A DNA stretch of 64,000 nucleotides from Comamonas composti DSM 21721 (GTDB taxonomy: Bacteria; Pseudomonadota; Gammaproteobacteria; Burkholderiales; Burkholderiaceae_C), in the NCBI RefSeq assembly GCF_000429845.1, contig NZ_AUCQ01000001.1:1-64000 (forward strand). Direction: 5' to 3'. Under the pieces are notes generated by a model. It saw nothing but the letters and a program-made list of their open reading frames with translations, had not been told where the DNA came from and did not search any database. The position numbers and the translations under genes are program-made. This document shows, in pieces, positions 41,593-51,896 of this stretch (its first letter is position 1; each line of letters opens with the position of its first letter).

Positions 41593-43425
41593 TTATGGCG
41601 GCGGCGCGGTCAGCACCGGGTCTCGCGCCCACCAGGCATCCATGGCCCAGCGCTCGCCCTGGGCATGGGCAGGCACCACCGCAGGTCGCACCAGGCGCCA
41701 GGAGTTATAGACCATGCGCAGGCTGCTGTCGCTCCACTGCGGAATCAGGTAGTGGCCATGGCCGATGATGCGGTCCAGCGCATGGCAGGCGGGCAGCAGC
41801 TGCTCCAGGGTTCTGGCGCTGGTCATGGCGCCGATCATGGCGTCCACGGCCGGGTTCTTCACGCCGGGGAAGTTGCCTGAATCCTCGGTATCCGCAGCCT
41901 GGCTGCCGAAAAGGTCGGCGAACTCCTGACCCGGATTGTCCGAGCCCTGGTAGGCAATGGTGATGATGTCGAAGTCGAACTTGCTCAATCTTTGCTGGTA
42001 GAGCGCAAAGTCCACGGCGCGAAAGCGCAGCCGTATGCCCAGCTTTTCCAGATTGCGCATCCAGGGCGCAAGCATGCGCACGCCCTCGTCGCGCGTGTCC
42101 AGGTATTCGAGCTCCATCGCCTGGCCCTGGGCATTGCGCAGCACCCCGCCCTGCACCGTCCAGCCGGCCTCGGCCAGCAACCTCTTCGCCTGGCGCAGGT
42201 TGTCACGCAGCGAATGCTCTGCATCGGTGCGCGGCGGCTCTGCCATGGGCCCAAAGGCTTCGGGGACTATGCGGCTACGCCAGGGCTCCATCAAGGCCAG
42301 CTCTTCGCTGCTGGGCATGCCATGGGTTTCGCAGCGCGTATTGCCGAACAGTCCGTGCACGCGCTCATAGGCGCCGTAGAACATGCTGCGCTTCATCCAC
42401 TCGAAATCCATGGCCAGGCCCAGCGCCTTGCGTACACGCACATCCTGCAGCAAGGGGCGGCGCGTATTGAGCACATAGCTTTGAAACCCCGAAGGCAGAT
42501 GACTGCTGAACTCGCCCTTGACCAGCTCGCCACGGTCAAAGCGCTTGCCGTACAACCTGCGCGCCCAGTCCCCCGCGCTGTAAAAGCGCATCAGATCGAA
42601 CTCGCCGGCCTTGAGCGCCTCCAGCCGTGCCGTGTTGTCCTGGTAGATCTTGACGCTGATGCGGTCGAAGTTGCCCGTGCCCACACGCACCGGCAGGTTA
42701 CGCGCCCAGTAGTCGGCGTCGCGCACATAGGTGATGTCCTTGCCGAAGCGCACCGGCCCTATGCGGTAGGGACCGCTGGCAATCGGCGGCTCCATGACGA
42801 CTTCATCGAAGGGCTTGCGTTTGCCGTTTTCCATGCCCCATTCATGGCTGAACACGGGGATGGTTCCCACCAGCAAGGGCAGCTCGCGGCTCGCCTTCTT
42901 GAAGCGAAAGCGCAGCTCGCGCTCGCCCAGCACGTCCACACCCGCCACGTCGATGAGCATGGTCTTGTAGCCCGGCAGCGCCTGAGGGCTGACCAAGGTA
43001 TCGAAGCTGTGCTTCACGTCCCTGGCCAGCACCGGATGGCCGTTGTGAAAGCGCGCCTCGGGCCGCAGGCGAAACGTGACCGACAGGCCGTCATCGGCGA
43101 CCTGCACGTCCTCGGCCAGCAGGCCATAGCCTGCGGTGGTCTCGTCCATGGGCGAAGTGAGCAGGCTGTCGAACATCAGCTCCTGCAGATAGGCAGGCGC
43201 CGTGCCTTTGATCGTGAAGGGGTTGTATTTATCGAAGGTGGAGATGCGCAGATTGCTCACCAGGCGCAACTCCCCGCCCTTGGGAGCCTTGGGATTCACG
43301 TAATCGAAATGCTCAAAGCCCGGGGCATAACGGACGCTGCCCCACAGACCATAGGCCGGATCGGCCCAGCAAGAGGCAGCAGGCAGCACTGCAAGCAGCA
43401 GCGAGAAAATCTTCCAATGGCGCAT
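41593..43425 (-). CDS. yejA: Peptide ABC transporter substrate-binding protein YejA
   Basis: Periplasmic solute-binding protein of family 5 (SBP_bac_5), 610 aa. It has a Sec signal peptide ([21 protein letters not shown]), then [14 protein letters not shown] and [13 protein letters not shown] and the family's central [24 protein letters not shown] start at ATG 43425 (MRHWKIF); the open frame begins six codons earlier at 43443. First gene of yejABEF; divergent from fabI. Confidence 0.93.
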   Translation of the reverse strand: MRHWKIFSLLLAVLPAASCWADPAYGLWGSVRYAPGFEHFDYVNPKAPKGGELRLVSNLRISTFDKYNPFTIKGTAPAYLQELMFDSLLTSPMDETTAGYGLLAEDVQVADDGLSVTFRLRPEARFHNGHPVLARDVKHSFDTLVSPQALPGYKTMLIDVAGVDVLGERELRFRFKKASRELPLLVGTIPVFSHEWGMENGKRKPFDEVVMEPPIASGPYRIGPVRFGKDITYVRDADYWARNLPVRVGTGNFDRISVKIYQDNTARLEALKAGEFDLMRFYSAGDWARRLYGKRFDRGELVKGEFSSHLPSGFQSYVLNTRRPLLQDVRVRKALGLAMDFEWMKRSMFYGAYERVHGLFGNTRCETHGMPSSEELALMEPWRSRIVPEAFGPMAEPPRTDAEHSLRDNLRQAKRLLAEAGWTVQGGVLRNAQGQAMELEYLDTRDEGVRMLAPWMRNLEKLGIRLRFRAVDFALYQQRLSKFDFDIITIAYQGSDNPGQEFADLFGSQAADTEDSGNFPGVKNPAVDAMIGAMTSARTLEQLLPACHALDRIIGHGHYLIPQWSDSSLRMVYNSWRLVRPAVVPAHAQGERWAMDAWWARDPVLTAPPP

Positions 43426-43541
43426 GCGACAATTCTGCACCACGCAGGCGCTCGGCAGACGCTCGGCCCATGCTGCGCCATGGCGAATGCCTTTTGCGCG
43501 CCACGCCCGCTTACTCTGTCACGATTTTTTGGAGAACAACA

Positions 43542-44342
43542 ATGGGTTTTCTCGCCGGTAAGAAACTGCTGATCACAGGCGTTCTGTCGAACCGCTCCAT
43601 CGCCTACGGCATTGCCAAGGCCTGCCACGCGCAAGGTGCCGAGCTGGCCTTCAGCTATGTGGGCGAGCGCTTCAAGGGCCGCATCACCGACTTCGCGGCC
43701 GAATTCAACTCCACGCTGGTGTTTGACTGCGATGTGGGCAACGACGACCAGATCGAAAAGATGTTTGCCGACCTCTCCGCTGCCTGGGGCAAGTTCGACG
43801 GTTTTGTGCACGCCATTGGCTTTGCGCCGCGCGAAGCCATTGCCGGCAACTTCCTGGACGGTCTGTCGCGCGAATCCTTCAAGATCGCCCATGACATCAG
43901 CGCCTACAGCTTCCCGGCCATGGCCAAGGCGGCCCTGCCCTATCTGAACGACAAGTCCTCGCTGCTGACCCTGTCCTACCTGGGTGCGCTGCGCTCCATC
44001 CCCAACTACAACACCATGGGCCTGGCCAAGGCCTCGCTGGAAGCCTCGGTGCGCTACCTGGCCGAAGCCGTGGGCCGCACCGAAGACGGTCGCGCCATCC
44101 GCGCCAACGGCATTTCTGCCGGCCCCATCAAGACCCTGGCCGCCTCCGGCATCAAGGACTTCGGCAAGCTGCTGGGCCGCGTGGCCGATGCCGCCCCGCT
44201 GCGCCGCAATGTGACCATTGAAGACGTGGGCAATGTGGCCGCCTTCCTGCTGTCCGACCTGGCCTCGGGCGTGACCGCCGAGATCACCTATGTGGACGGC
44301 GGCTTCAGCCAGACCGCAGGCCTCTCCGCCGACCAGGTTTAA
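43542..44342 (+). CDS. fabI: Enoyl-[acyl-carrier-protein] reductase (NADH)
   Basis: Last step of each fatty-acid elongation cycle; target of triclosan-type inhibitors. The 266-aa short-chain dehydrogenase has [22 protein letters not shown] (FabI-type NAD site) and [11 protein letters not shown]. The catalytic YNTMGLAK has the Tyr-x6-Lys spacing of FabI, not the Tyr-x3-Lys of ordinary SDRs. Start ATG 43542 follows TTGGAGAACAAC. Followed by a strong terminator. Confidence 0.97.
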   Translation: MGFLAGKKLLITGVLSNRSIAYGIAKACHAQGAELAFSYVGERFKGRITDFAAEFNSTLVFDCDVGNDDQIEKMFADLSAAWGKFDGFVHAIGFAPREAIAGNFLDGLSRESFKIAHDISAYSFPAMAKAALPYLNDKSSLLTLSYLGALRSIPNYNTMGLAKASLEASVRYLAEAVGRTEDGRAIRANGISAGPIKTLAASGIKDFGKLLGRVADAAPLRRNVTIEDVGNVAAFLLSDLASGVTAEITYVDGGFSQTAGLSADQV

Positions 44343-44363
44343 GCCGAGCCCACGCCCCCCGCC

Positions 44364-44397
44364 AACCCTGCAGGCCGCAAGACCTGCAGGGTTTTTT
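44364..44397 (+). terminator. Intrinsic terminator of fabI
   Basis: AACCCTGCAGG (44364-44374) pairs perfectly with CCTGCAGGGTT (44383-44393), followed by TTTT. Confidence 0.9.
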
Positions 44398-44446
44398 CAT
44401 GCACAACCCCAATAGCAGCATGGGGTTATCAAAGATAATCTAATAC

Positions 44447-44466
44447 TGCGAATCATTCTCATTACT
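44447..44466. promoter_or_regulatory. Fur box upstream of the sod operon
   Basis: TGCGAATCATTCTCATTACT matches a classical Fur site (read in reverse, AATGAGAATGATT). It is about 30 bases before the first gene and follows AT-rich promoter-like sequence (TTATCAAAGATAATCTAATA). Iron-replete repression of the downstream operon is expected. Confidence 0.8.
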
Positions 44467-44494
44467 TATCCATATTTTCCATTGGAGAACACCG

Positions 44495-45001
44495 ATGAGC
44501 ATTCATCCCGCTGCCGGCGATCTTCCCTTTCTCATGCTGCAGCGTCCCGAGCCTGCCAGCCTCAGCGCATGGGAAGAGCTAGCCCGTCAGGCCACGCAGC
44601 ACCTGCAGACCCAGCCCCCGCAGAGCGTGCTGCCACTGCTGTTCGAGGCCCAGCACATGGCCCAGCGTTTGATGGCCAGCCCCCAGCTGGACGTGCACCC
44701 CGACCACTGCCTGGCCGCCTGGGTGGTGTCCCACCACAACCTGGCCGATGTGCTGTCGCAATGCGGACAGCAGCCCCTGGCTTTGGAATATCTGTGCGAT
44801 GCCCATCTGGGCCTGGCCGATCTGGCCGAGCGCCATGCGAGCGCCATGGTCCAGCAGGCGGCTTTGCGCCATCTGCGCGAGACCCGCGCCGCCCTGCTGC
44901 TGTGGCAACGCCAGCACGGCACCCAGGCACAGAGCACGGCAGCGCTGCAGGCGGCGAATGGCGCGGCCCCGCACGCTGCCACATCCTCCCGGCTGCATTG
45001 A
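44495..45001 (+). CDS. OrfX-like protein preceding Mn-SOD
   Basis: Small helical protein (168 aa) without a known catalytic motif. The conserved core is VVSHHNLADVLSQCGQQPLALEYLCDAHLGL and LRHLRETRAALLLWQR, resembling a TPR-like pair. It recalls the orfX product encoded between fumC and sodA in the iron-regulated Pseudomonas aeruginosa operon (recalled, not searched). Start ATG 44495 has TTGGAG nine bases upstream. It is the first gene under the Fur box; 48 bases separate it from sodA. Confidence 0.75.
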   Translation: MSIHPAAGDLPFLMLQRPEPASLSAWEELARQATQHLQTQPPQSVLPLLFEAQHMAQRLMASPQLDVHPDHCLAAWVVSHHNLADVLSQCGQQPLALEYLCDAHLGLADLAERHASAMVQQAALRHLRETRAALLLWQRQHGTQAQSTAALQAANGAAPHAATSSRLH

Positions 45002-45049
45002 GCACATCGCTCCCATACCTGTATTCCCACTCTTGACCGAAAGGCTTTC

Positions 45050-45685
45050 ATGACCGTCCACACCCTGCCCGCCCTGCCCTATGCCTATGACGCGCTGGAG
45101 CCCCATATCGATGCCCAGACCATGGAGATCCACCACAGCAAGCATCACCAGACCTATGTGAACAACCTGAACGCTGCGCTCAAGGACAGCGCCTTTGCCC
45201 AGGAGCCGGTGGAGCAGTTGATTGCCGATCTGAACCGTCTGCCCGAAGGCCTGCGCGCCGCCGTGCGCAACAACGGTGGCGGCCATGCCAACCACAGCCT
45301 GTTCTGGACGGTGATGGCGCCGGTGGGCCAGGGCGGTGGTGGCGCACCCCAAGGCGCGCTGGCAGAGGCGATTGCATCCGATCTGGGCGGCATCGAAGCC
45401 TTCCAGCAAGCCTTCACTCAAGCCGCATTGACGCGCTTTGGCAGCGGCTGGGCCTGGCTGGTCGTGGGCAAGGACGGCAAGTTGTCGATTGAAAGCAGCG
45501 GCAACCAGGACAGCCCACTGATGCAGGGCATAGGCTCGGGCGGCACGCCCATTCTGGGCCTGGACGTCTGGGAGCACGCCTACTACCTGAAATACCAGAA
45601 CCGACGCCCCGAATACATCGCGGCTTTCTACCAGGTGATTCACTGGGATGAAGTCGCCCGCCGCTTCGCCGCCGCCAGGGGCTGA
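45050..45685 (+). CDS. sodA: Superoxide dismutase, manganese type
   Basis: Converts superoxide to peroxide and oxygen. The 211-aa protein has [29 protein letters not shown] (first metal His), [10 protein letters not shown] (second His) and [15 protein letters not shown] (Asp and His ligands). SGNQDSPLM, with Gln in the SodA position, favours Mn over Fe. Fur control fits: cells short of iron switch from Fe-SOD to Mn-SOD. Second gene of the orfX-sodA-ZIP operon. Confidence 0.95.
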   Translation: MTVHTLPALPYAYDALEPHIDAQTMEIHHSKHHQTYVNNLNAALKDSAFAQEPVEQLIADLNRLPEGLRAAVRNNGGGHANHSLFWTVMAPVGQGGGGAPQGALAEAIASDLGGIEAFQQAFTQAALTRFGSGWAWLVVGKDGKLSIESSGNQDSPLMQGIGSGGTPILGLDVWEHAYYLKYQNRRPEYIAAFYQVIHWDEVARRFAAARG

Positions 45686-45735
45686 CCGGCTTTCGCTGCC
45701 TCTGCGCCTTGCATGGGCAGCGACCTTCCCTCACC

Positions 45736-46710
45736 ATGTCCTTTGTTTTACCTTCTTCCGCGAATATGCCGCGACTGCCCACCGCCTCTCCTGCGCCATC
45801 GCCATCACCAGCGTCTGCATCCCGCGCCACCCACCGCCTGCGCCATGCGCTGGGATGGTCGATCGTGCTCGCGGGGGCCATTGTGCTGGGCATACAGTTC
45901 TGGCACTACCTGCAGCACAACCCTGTCGTGCTGCAGGCGCTCTTGGGAGGCTCGGTGGCTGCGCTGGCCACGGCGCTGGGCACGCTGCCGGTGCTGTTTT
46001 CACACAATCTGTCGGAGCGCACGCAGGACACTTTGTTCGGCTTTGGTGCCGGCGTGATGCTGGCCGCCTGCGCCTTCTCGCTGATCCTGCCAGGGCTGGA
46101 GTCCGTACGTGCGCAGCCGCAGTGGGCTGACAACGCCTGGGCAGCAGGCGGCATTGTGGGCAGCGCCATCTTGCTGGGCGCAGGCGTGATGATGCTGATG
46201 GACAAGCTGCTGCCGCACGAGCATTTCATCAAGGGCCGCGAAGGTCTGGATCTGGACATGGCGCGCAAGCTGCGCCGCACCTGGCTGTTCGTGATCGCGA
46301 TTGCGCTGCACAACCTGCCCGAGGGCCTGGCCATCGGCGTGGGCTATGCGGCCAACGAGGGCATGCGCGCCAACGCCCTGGCCACCGGGATTGCCATCCA
46401 GGACGTCCCCGAAGGCCTGGTGGTGGCTGTGGCCCTGCTGGCCGCCGGCTACAGCCGCCGCTTTGCCGTGCTGCTGGGCATGGCCAGCGGCCTGGTGGAG
46501 CCCGTGGGCGCCGTCATCGGCGCAGCCATTGTCAGCGGCTCGGCTACGCTGCTGCCCTGGGGTCTGGGCTTTGCCGCAGGCGCCATGCTGTTCGTGATCA
46601 GCCACGAGATCATTCCCGAATCCCACCGCAAGGGCCACGAGGCCTTTGCCACCGGCGGGCTGATGCTGGGTTTTGTGCTGATGATGATTCTGGACACCGC
46701 GCTGGGCTGA
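45736..46710 (+). CDS. ZIP-family divalent metal transporter
   Basis: Inner-membrane metal importer of the ZIP/GufA type (324 aa). After a Pro/Ser-rich N terminus come eight helices with the binuclear metal motifs IAIALHNLPEGLAIGVGYAANEG (His-Asn-x2-Pro-Glu-Gly) and AIQDVPEGLVVAVAL, plus a cytoplasmic loop KLLPHEHFIKGRE. Start ATG 45736; a TTG at 45709 is possible. It lies about 50 bases after sodA behind a Fur box, so Mn or Fe supply for SodA is a reasonable guess; the substrate cannot be read from sequence. Confidence 0.88.
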   Translation: MSFVLPSSANMPRLPTASPAPSPSPASASRATHRLRHALGWSIVLAGAIVLGIQFWHYLQHNPVVLQALLGGSVAALATALGTLPVLFSHNLSERTQDTLFGFGAGVMLAACAFSLILPGLESVRAQPQWADNAWAAGGIVGSAILLGAGVMMLMDKLLPHEHFIKGREGLDLDMARKLRRTWLFVIAIALHNLPEGLAIGVGYAANEGMRANALATGIAIQDVPEGLVVAVALLAAGYSRRFAVLLGMASGLVEPVGAVIGAAIVSGSATLLPWGLGFAAGAMLFVISHEIIPESHRKGHEAFATGGLMLGFVLMMILDTALG

Positions 46711-46800
46711 GAACGTGTTTGCGATCTCTACGCGGCACATCAGCGTCTTGGCGCGATGGAGCCCGACAGGATCCGCAACACTGTAGACCGCAGGCCACAG
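46710..46800 (+). repeat. Partial copy of the AGAACGTGTTT dispersed element
   Basis: AGAACGTGTTTGCGATCTC at 46710-46728 begins on the last base of the ZIP stop codon. An internal block (AGGATCCGCAACACTGTAGA, 46769-46788) matches the 60655 element's AGGATTCGCAACGCTGTAGA. The other terminal repeat is missing. It may extend into the promoter region of ligE. Confidence 0.6.
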
Positions 46801-46845
46801 GCCCTGGCTGTCATCATGCAGGCATCGCCCCAGCAGGATCAGCCC

Positions 46846-47790
46846 ATGACCACGCAAGCCCACACCGGCCCCGCACTGCACAGCCGCCTCCAGGCCCTGA
46901 TCTGCGGCCTTGCTCGCTGCCTGGGCGCTGCCGCCCTGGCCCTGCTCTTCGCACAGCCCATGGGCACATGGGCCGCCGAGCAGGCCGCCAACGCCCCGCC
47001 TCCGGCGCTGATGCTGGCCCAGGTCTGGCATGCGGGCCTGAACGTCAAGGACTACTGGGTCAGCGAGAAATACGACGGCGTGCGCGGCTACTGGGATGGG
47101 CGCCGGCTGATCAGCCGGGGCGGCCAGGTGATTGCCGCACCGCCGTGGTTCACCGCAGGCTGGCCGGCCACGCCGCTGGATGGCGAGCTCTGGGCCGGAC
47201 GCGGTGCCTTTGCCCATGCCCAGTCCACCACGCGCCAGGTCCAGGCCGGTGATGCCGCCTGGAGGCGCATGCGCTTCATGGTGTTTGACCTGCCCGCCGC
47301 CCCCGGCAGCTTTGACCAGCGCCTGCCCCGGCTGCGGTCCGTGGTGGCGGCCATAGGCCAGGACTGGGTGCAGGCCGTACCCCAGTGGCGCGTAGCCAGC
47401 GAGGTCGAGCTGCAGCGCCAGCTGGCCAAGGTGGTGGCCGCTGGCGGCGAAGGCCTGGTGCTGCACAGGGCCGACGCAGCCTACCGCGCGGGCCGCAGCG
47501 GCGATCTGCTCAAGCTCAAGCCCTATGACGATGCCGAGGGCCAGGTCGTGGGCTACAAGAGCGGCAAAGGCCAGTGGCAGGGCCAGACCGGCGCCCTGCT
47601 GCTGCAAACCCGCGAGGGCCTGCGCTTTGCGCTGGGCGCGGGCCTGACAGCCGAGCTGCGCCGCCATCCTCCGCCCCTGGGCAGTTGGGTGACCTACCGC
47701 TACCAGGGCCTGCACGACAGCGGCCTGCCGCGTTTTGCGCGCTTTCTGCGTGTACGCGAGAACAGTCCCGCCTACCAGGTGCAGCAATGA
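46846..47790 (+). CDS. Secreted ATP-dependent DNA ligase, LigE type
   Basis: Minimal ATP-dependent DNA ligase with an export signal, as in the LigE group thought to act in the periplasm during DNA uptake. After a signal peptide (hydrophobic LGAAALALLFAQPMGTWA) comes the nucleotidyltransferase domain. Motif I is EKYDGVRGYWDGR (catalytic Lys in KYDGVR), with FMVFDLP, GEGLVLHR (motif IV) and LLKLKPYDD (motif V). An OB-fold ends the protein. 314 aa from ATG 46846 (AGGAT upstream); ATG 46816 would lengthen the N terminus. No competence gene is adjacent. Confidence 0.85.
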   Translation: MTTQAHTGPALHSRLQALICGLARCLGAAALALLFAQPMGTWAAEQAANAPPPALMLAQVWHAGLNVKDYWVSEKYDGVRGYWDGRRLISRGGQVIAAPPWFTAGWPATPLDGELWAGRGAFAHAQSTTRQVQAGDAAWRRMRFMVFDLPAAPGSFDQRLPRLRSVVAAIGQDWVQAVPQWRVASEVELQRQLAKVVAAGGEGLVLHRADAAYRAGRSGDLLKLKPYDDAEGQVVGYKSGKGQWQGQTGALLLQTREGLRFALGAGLTAELRRHPPPLGSWVTYRYQGLHDSGLPRFARFLRVRENSPAYQVQQ

Positions 47791-47812
47791 TTACGGCTCG
47801 AAGCCCGGAAAG

Positions 47813-47841
47813 CCCAAAGCCCGCAGGATGCGGGCTTTGGG
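47813..47841. terminator. Hairpin between ligase and scoB
   Basis: CCCAAAGCCCGC (47813-47824) pairs perfectly with GCGGGCTTTGGG (47830-47841), loop AGGAT. It lies between converging genes and can serve both, although T-runs are poor. Confidence 0.7.
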
Positions 47842-47860
47842 GCGGACACCACAGTCAGGC

Positions 47861-48505
47861 TCAGCGAATCAGGGGCACGCCGGTCTTGGACTGAATCTCT
47901 TCAAAGCTGACCTCGGGAGCCAGCTCCACCAGCTTCAGGCCCTCGGGCGTGACATCCATCACACCCAGGTCGGTGATGATGCGGTCCACCACACCCACGC
48001 CCGTGAGCGGCAGCGAGCAGGCTGGCAGGATCTTGAGATCCGTGCTGCCATCCTTCTTGCGCGCCACATGTTCCATGAGCACGATGACGCGCTTGACGCC
48101 GGCCACGAGGTCCATGGCCCCGCCCATGCCCTTGACCATCTTTCCGGGAATCATCCAGTTCGCCAGATCGCCCTTTTCCGAGACCTGCATGGCGCCCAGG
48201 ATCGACAGATTGATCTTGCCGCCGCGAATCATGGCAAACGACTGGTCCGAGCCGAAGATGGACGAGCCCGCAATCGTGGTCACGGTCTGCTTGCCTGCGT
48301 TGATCAGGTCGGCATCGACCGCATCCTCCGTGGGAAACGGGCCTATGCCCAGCATGCCGTTCTCGGACTGCAGCCAGACTTCCTTGTCGCCCGTGTGGTT
48401 GGCCACCAGCGTGGGAATGCCTATGCCCAGGTTGACGTAGAAACCGTCCTCGAGTTCTTGGGCTGCGCGCGCAGCCATCTGGTCTTGGTTCCAGGCCATG
48501 GTCAA
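47861..48505 (-). CDS. scoB: 3-oxoacid CoA-transferase subunit B
   Basis: Beta half of succinyl-CoA:3-ketoacid CoA-transferase, which activates acetoacetate or 3-oxoadipate. The 214-aa product has the catalytic Glu in [13 protein letters not shown], then [10 protein letters not shown] and GMGGAMDLV. Its start overlaps the scoA stop by four bases. A specific 3-oxoadipate role (pcaJ) cannot be excluded, but no protocatechuate genes are nearby. Confidence 0.92.
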   Translation of the reverse strand: MTMAWNQDQMAARAAQELEDGFYVNLGIGIPTLVANHTGDKEVWLQSENGMLGIGPFPTEDAVDADLINAGKQTVTTIAGSSIFGSDQSFAMIRGGKINLSILGAMQVSEKGDLANWMIPGKMVKGMGGAMDLVAGVKRVIVLMEHVARKKDGSTDLKILPACSLPLTGVGVVDRIITDLGVMDVTPEGLKLVELAPEVSFEEIQSKTGVPLIR

Positions 48506-49218
48506 GCTCCTTGTTTTTCTGTTTTTTCGGTGATGGTGCGCTTTTCTATGCGCTTTTCGGGGTTCGGGTTGTGCACGATGCGATGCACATAAATGCCGGG
48601 CAGATGGATGTCGTCGGGAGCGATCTCGCCGATTTCCACGACCTCCTCGACTTCCACGACGCAGACCTTGCCGGCCGTGGCCGCTGCAGGGTTGAAGTTG
48701 CGCGCCGTGAGACGGAACTGCAGATTGCCGCTCTTGTCGGCGCGATGCGCCTTGACCAGGGAGACATCGGGTACCAGCGAGCGCTCCATCACATAGGTCT
48801 CGCCGTCGAACTCGCGCAGCTCCTTGCCTTCAGCCACGATGGTGCCCACGCCGGTCTTGGTGAAAAAGGCCGGAATCCCGGCGCCGCCTGCACGCAGCTT
48901 TTCTGCCAGCGTGCCCTGGGGCGTGAATTCCAGCTCCAGCTCGCCGGCCAGGTACTGGCGCTCGAACTCCTTGTTCTCACCCACGTAGGAGGAGATCATT
49001 TTCTTGATCTGGCGTGTCTCCAAGAGCTTGCCCAGACCGAAGCCGTCCACGCCCGCATTGTTGGAGATGACCGTCAGGCCCTGCGCACCGCTGTCGCGCA
49101 GCGCATCGATCAAGGCCTCGGGAATGCCGCACAGGCCGAAACCGCCGACGGCCAGCAACTGGCCGTCGGCCACGACGCCTTCCAGCGCCTGCTTGGCGGA
49201 GGGATAGAGCTTTTTCAC
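48502..49218 (-). CDS. scoA: 3-oxoacid CoA-transferase subunit A
   Basis: Alpha half of the same enzyme, 238 aa, with the CoA-binding signature [16 protein letters not shown] near the N terminus and [17 protein letters not shown] typical [37 protein letters not shown] region follows in two parts. It is divergent from a PAS-LuxR regulator, which probably controls it. Confidence 0.92.
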   Translation of the reverse strand: MKKLYPSAKQALEGVVADGQLLAVGGFGLCGIPEALIDALRDSGAQGLTVISNNAGVDGFGLGKLLETRQIKKMISSYVGENKEFERQYLAGELELEFTPQGTLAEKLRAGGAGIPAFFTKTGVGTIVAEGKELREFDGETYVMERSLVPDVSLVKAHRADKSGNLQFRLTARNFNPAAATAGKVCVVEVEEVVEIGEIAPDDIHLPGIYVHRIVHNPNPEKRIEKRTITEKTEKQGA

Positions 49219-49249
49219 ACATGTCTCCTTCAGAATGGATACGCTACGA

Positions 49250-49271
49250 TACTACGTACTTGATTAGGTAG
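49250..49271. promoter_or_regulatory. Dyad between scoA and the PAS-LuxR gene
   Basis: ACTAC at 49250-49254 and GTAGT at 49267-49271 form an inverted repeat with 12 bases between, midway in the 74-base divergent gap. It is a plausible operator for the neighbouring LuxR-type protein. Confidence 0.4.
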
Positions 49272-49292
49272 TTCTTCGTAAAGAGTTGCACC

Positions 49293-49835
49293 ATGGATAT
49301 CGACTATAGGCAGGCCTTCGATGCAGCTCCCGTAGGCCTTGTGATCTCGCGCAATCGCATCATGGTGGACTGCAACCGCGCGGTCTGCGAAATGTTTGCC
49401 GCTTCGCGGGAAGTACTCATAGGCCAGAGCTTTCAAATCCTCTATCCCAGCGTGGACGAATACGAACGCCTGGGTGCGCGCATCGCCCCGATTCTCAATA
49501 CCCATGGCCTGTACTCGGACAACCGCATCATGAAGCGCGCCAATGGCGAAGCCTTCTGGTGCCATGTGACGGGCCGCACGCTGGACCGCAGCAACCCGCA
49601 TGCCTCGGGCATCTGGAGCTTTGAGGACCTCTCGGCCCAGCGCCCGGTCAAGGCCGAACTCACGGGCCGCGAGCGCGAAGTCGCGGCGCGCCTGCTCGAA
49701 GGCCTGACCTCCAAGGAAATAGGCCGCGCCCTGGCCATCAGCCACCGCACGGTGGAGATCTACCGCGCCCGGCTGATGCGCAAGTACAGCGCCTCCACGG
49801 CGGCCGACCTGGTGCACAAGCTGGTCGCGGGCTGA
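49293..49835 (+). CDS. PAS-domain LuxR-family transcriptional regulator
   Basis: 180-aa two-domain regulator. Residues 1-115 form a PAS fold (AFDAAPVGLVISRNRIMVDCNRAV, IGQSFQILYP, NGEAFWCHVTGR). The C terminus is a GerE/LuxR helix-turn-helix (LTGREREVAARLLEGLTSKEIGRALAISHRTVEIYRARLMRK). There is no receiver domain, so the PAS pocket probably senses a small molecule or redox state directly. Divergent placement next to scoAB suggests that operon as target (inference). Confidence 0.85.
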   Translation: MDIDYRQAFDAAPVGLVISRNRIMVDCNRAVCEMFAASREVLIGQSFQILYPSVDEYERLGARIAPILNTHGLYSDNRIMKRANGEAFWCHVTGRTLDRSNPHASGIWSFEDLSAQRPVKAELTGREREVAARLLEGLTSKEIGRALAISHRTVEIYRARLMRKYSASTAADLVHKLVAG

Positions 49836-49925
49836 CCCAGGGCCAGGAGCGGCTTGGAAAACAAGTTTTTTTCGCCTCCAACCCTTGGCAGACAAGCGCT
49901 ACGCGCTTCTCTTTATATAGCGATA

Positions 49926-51722
49926 TTATTTTTCCAGCCGGAAAGCTCCGACCACATTGGCCAGTTGCACCGCCTGCTGCTGCAGGGACTGGGCAGCGGC
50001 CGTGACCTGCTCGACCAGGGCCGCGTTTTGCTGCGTGGCCTGATCCATCTGGCCGATGGCGCCACCGACTTCGGCAATGCCTCGGCTTTGCTCCTGGCTC
50101 GCATGGCTGATTTCCTCGACCAGCAGGGCCAGGCGGCGCACGCCGTCGACCGTGCGATCGATGGTGGAGCCTGCCTCGTGCACGCGGCGGCTGCCTTCGT
50201 TGATCTGGCCCACGGAGGCATCGATCAAGGCCTTGATCTCCTTGGCCGCCGTGGCGCTGCGCTGGGCAAGCGCGCGGACCTCGCTGGCCACGACCGCAAA
50301 GCCCCGGCCCTGCTCGCCGGCCCGCGCGGCCTCCACGGCGGCGTTCAGCGCAAGAATATTGGTCTGAAAGGCAATGCTCTCAATGACCCCAATAATGCTT
50401 TCTATCTTGCGTGCCGAGCCCTCTATGCCGCTCATGGTCTGGACCACCAGGCCCACGGCCTGACCGCCCTGGCTGGCCATGTCCGTGGTGCTGGCCGCAA
50501 GCTGGCTGGCCTCGCGCGCATTGGCTGCGTTTTGACGGACCGTGGACGTGATCTCGTCCATGGCCGATGCGGTTTGCTCCAGCGAGCTGGCCTGCTGCTC
50601 GGTGCGCGAAGACAGATCCTGGTTGCCACCCGCGATCTCCTGCGAGGCCGCGCGCACGGACTCCGAAGACTCGCGGATGCGGCCCAGCACCGAGGCGATC
50701 TTGTCCACGAACTGGTTGAAGGCCTGGCCTATCTGGCCCAGCTCATCCCTCCCCTGAGCCTGCAGCCGGCGCGTGAGATCGCCCTCTCCCGAGGCGATGT
50801 CCAGCATGGCATCCCGCACCATGCCAAGCGGGGCCAGCTGACGGCGCAGCACCAGCGTGATCAGCAAGATGGCGCCCACGACACACAGCCCGGCGATGAC
50901 GGCGGCCATCTTGAGCAGGCGGCTCAAGGCTTCGCTCGCCTGCTGCTGATCCATGACCAGGACCAGGGTCCAGGGCGTGTTGGCAACCTTCACGGCGTAG
51001 ACCTGCTGGAGCGCACCGTCGAGTGTCAACAGCTCATGCCCCTCCTCGGCTGCCAGCGTCTTGAGTTTTTCGGCACTCAGGCCCGGCATCAGGTCCGCCA
51101 CGGGCTTGAGCGCCAGCTCGGGCCTGGCCTGGGCCAAAAGGCGACCTTGCTCGTCCACCAGCATGGCGAAGCTCTTGGTCTGGGGCTTGATGGCCTTGAC
51201 CAGCTCGCCCATGCCCTTGATGCGCACGTCCGACCCCAGGACGGCCGAGGGCGAGCCCGCCGGCCCCACGGGCTCGACAAAGCTGATCGTGAGCTCGCCC
51301 GTCGTGGCATCCGCATAGGCCGGGGTAATCCCAGGCCGTCCCTCCCGGACCGCCTGCTTGAACCAGTCGCGCTGCGTGCCATCGTAGTCATCTGCAACAG
51401 GGCTGATAAAGACCGAGCGCTTGTCGGCATAGACGATGTAGATGTCGTCGAAATCCCCGGCCTTTTGCAAGGCCAGCAAGACCGGCAGTGGCTCTGCATG
51501 GTCCACGGCCAGACGCGCGCCACTGGTGATGCGCTGCTTGTCCATGGCCCATTGCGACAGACTTTCGGCCTCTGCGGTCATGAGCTGCCTCATGTTCTTT
51601 TCCATGCCTGCCCCCTGGTGTCCGCGCACGGACCAGAACAGGCCAAGAAACAAGATAAGCAACGAAATCGTGGTGATCGCCACGCAAACCAGGATAAGGC
51701 GCCCGCGCAAAGTGTGGAACAT
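49926..51722 (-). CDS. Methyl-accepting chemotaxis protein (dCache sensor)
   Basis: Transmembrane chemoreceptor of 598 aa. First helix [21 protein letters not shown], then a periplasmic double-Cache domain ([56 protein letters not shown]). The second helix lies near residue 280 ([21 protein letters not shown]), then HAMP and the MCP signalling domain with the hairpin tip [36 protein letters not shown]. There is no C-terminal CheR-binding pentapeptide. Ligand unknown. Confidence 0.94.
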   Translation of the reverse strand: MFHTLRGRLILVCVAITTISLLILFLGLFWSVRGHQGAGMEKNMRQLMTAEAESLSQWAMDKQRITSGARLAVDHAEPLPVLLALQKAGDFDDIYIVYADKRSVFISPVADDYDGTQRDWFKQAVREGRPGITPAYADATTGELTISFVEPVGPAGSPSAVLGSDVRIKGMGELVKAIKPQTKSFAMLVDEQGRLLAQARPELALKPVADLMPGLSAEKLKTLAAEEGHELLTLDGALQQVYAVKVANTPWTLVLVMDQQQASEALSRLLKMAAVIAGLCVVGAILLITLVLRRQLAPLGMVRDAMLDIASGEGDLTRRLQAQGRDELGQIGQAFNQFVDKIASVLGRIRESSESVRAASQEIAGGNQDLSSRTEQQASSLEQTASAMDEITSTVRQNAANAREASQLAASTTDMASQGGQAVGLVVQTMSGIEGSARKIESIIGVIESIAFQTNILALNAAVEAARAGEQGRGFAVVASEVRALAQRSATAAKEIKALIDASVGQINEGSRRVHEAGSTIDRTVDGVRRLALLVEEISHASQEQSRGIAEVGGAIGQMDQATQQNAALVEQVTAAAQSLQQQAVQLANVVGAFRLEK

Positions 51723-51896
51723 GGTGACTCAAGCTCTGTGATGGCCGGAATTCTCTTACCTCCCCGCAGCGGCAAGACACCGAACAGCAACCCCATGACC
51801 GGGCTGTTGCGCGCATCCAGTCGCCAAAACAGCTTCTGTTTCGAGGTAGTCGCGCCCGAGGACCTGCGCAGGGCCCGGCCGTGACCGGCCTCCAGC

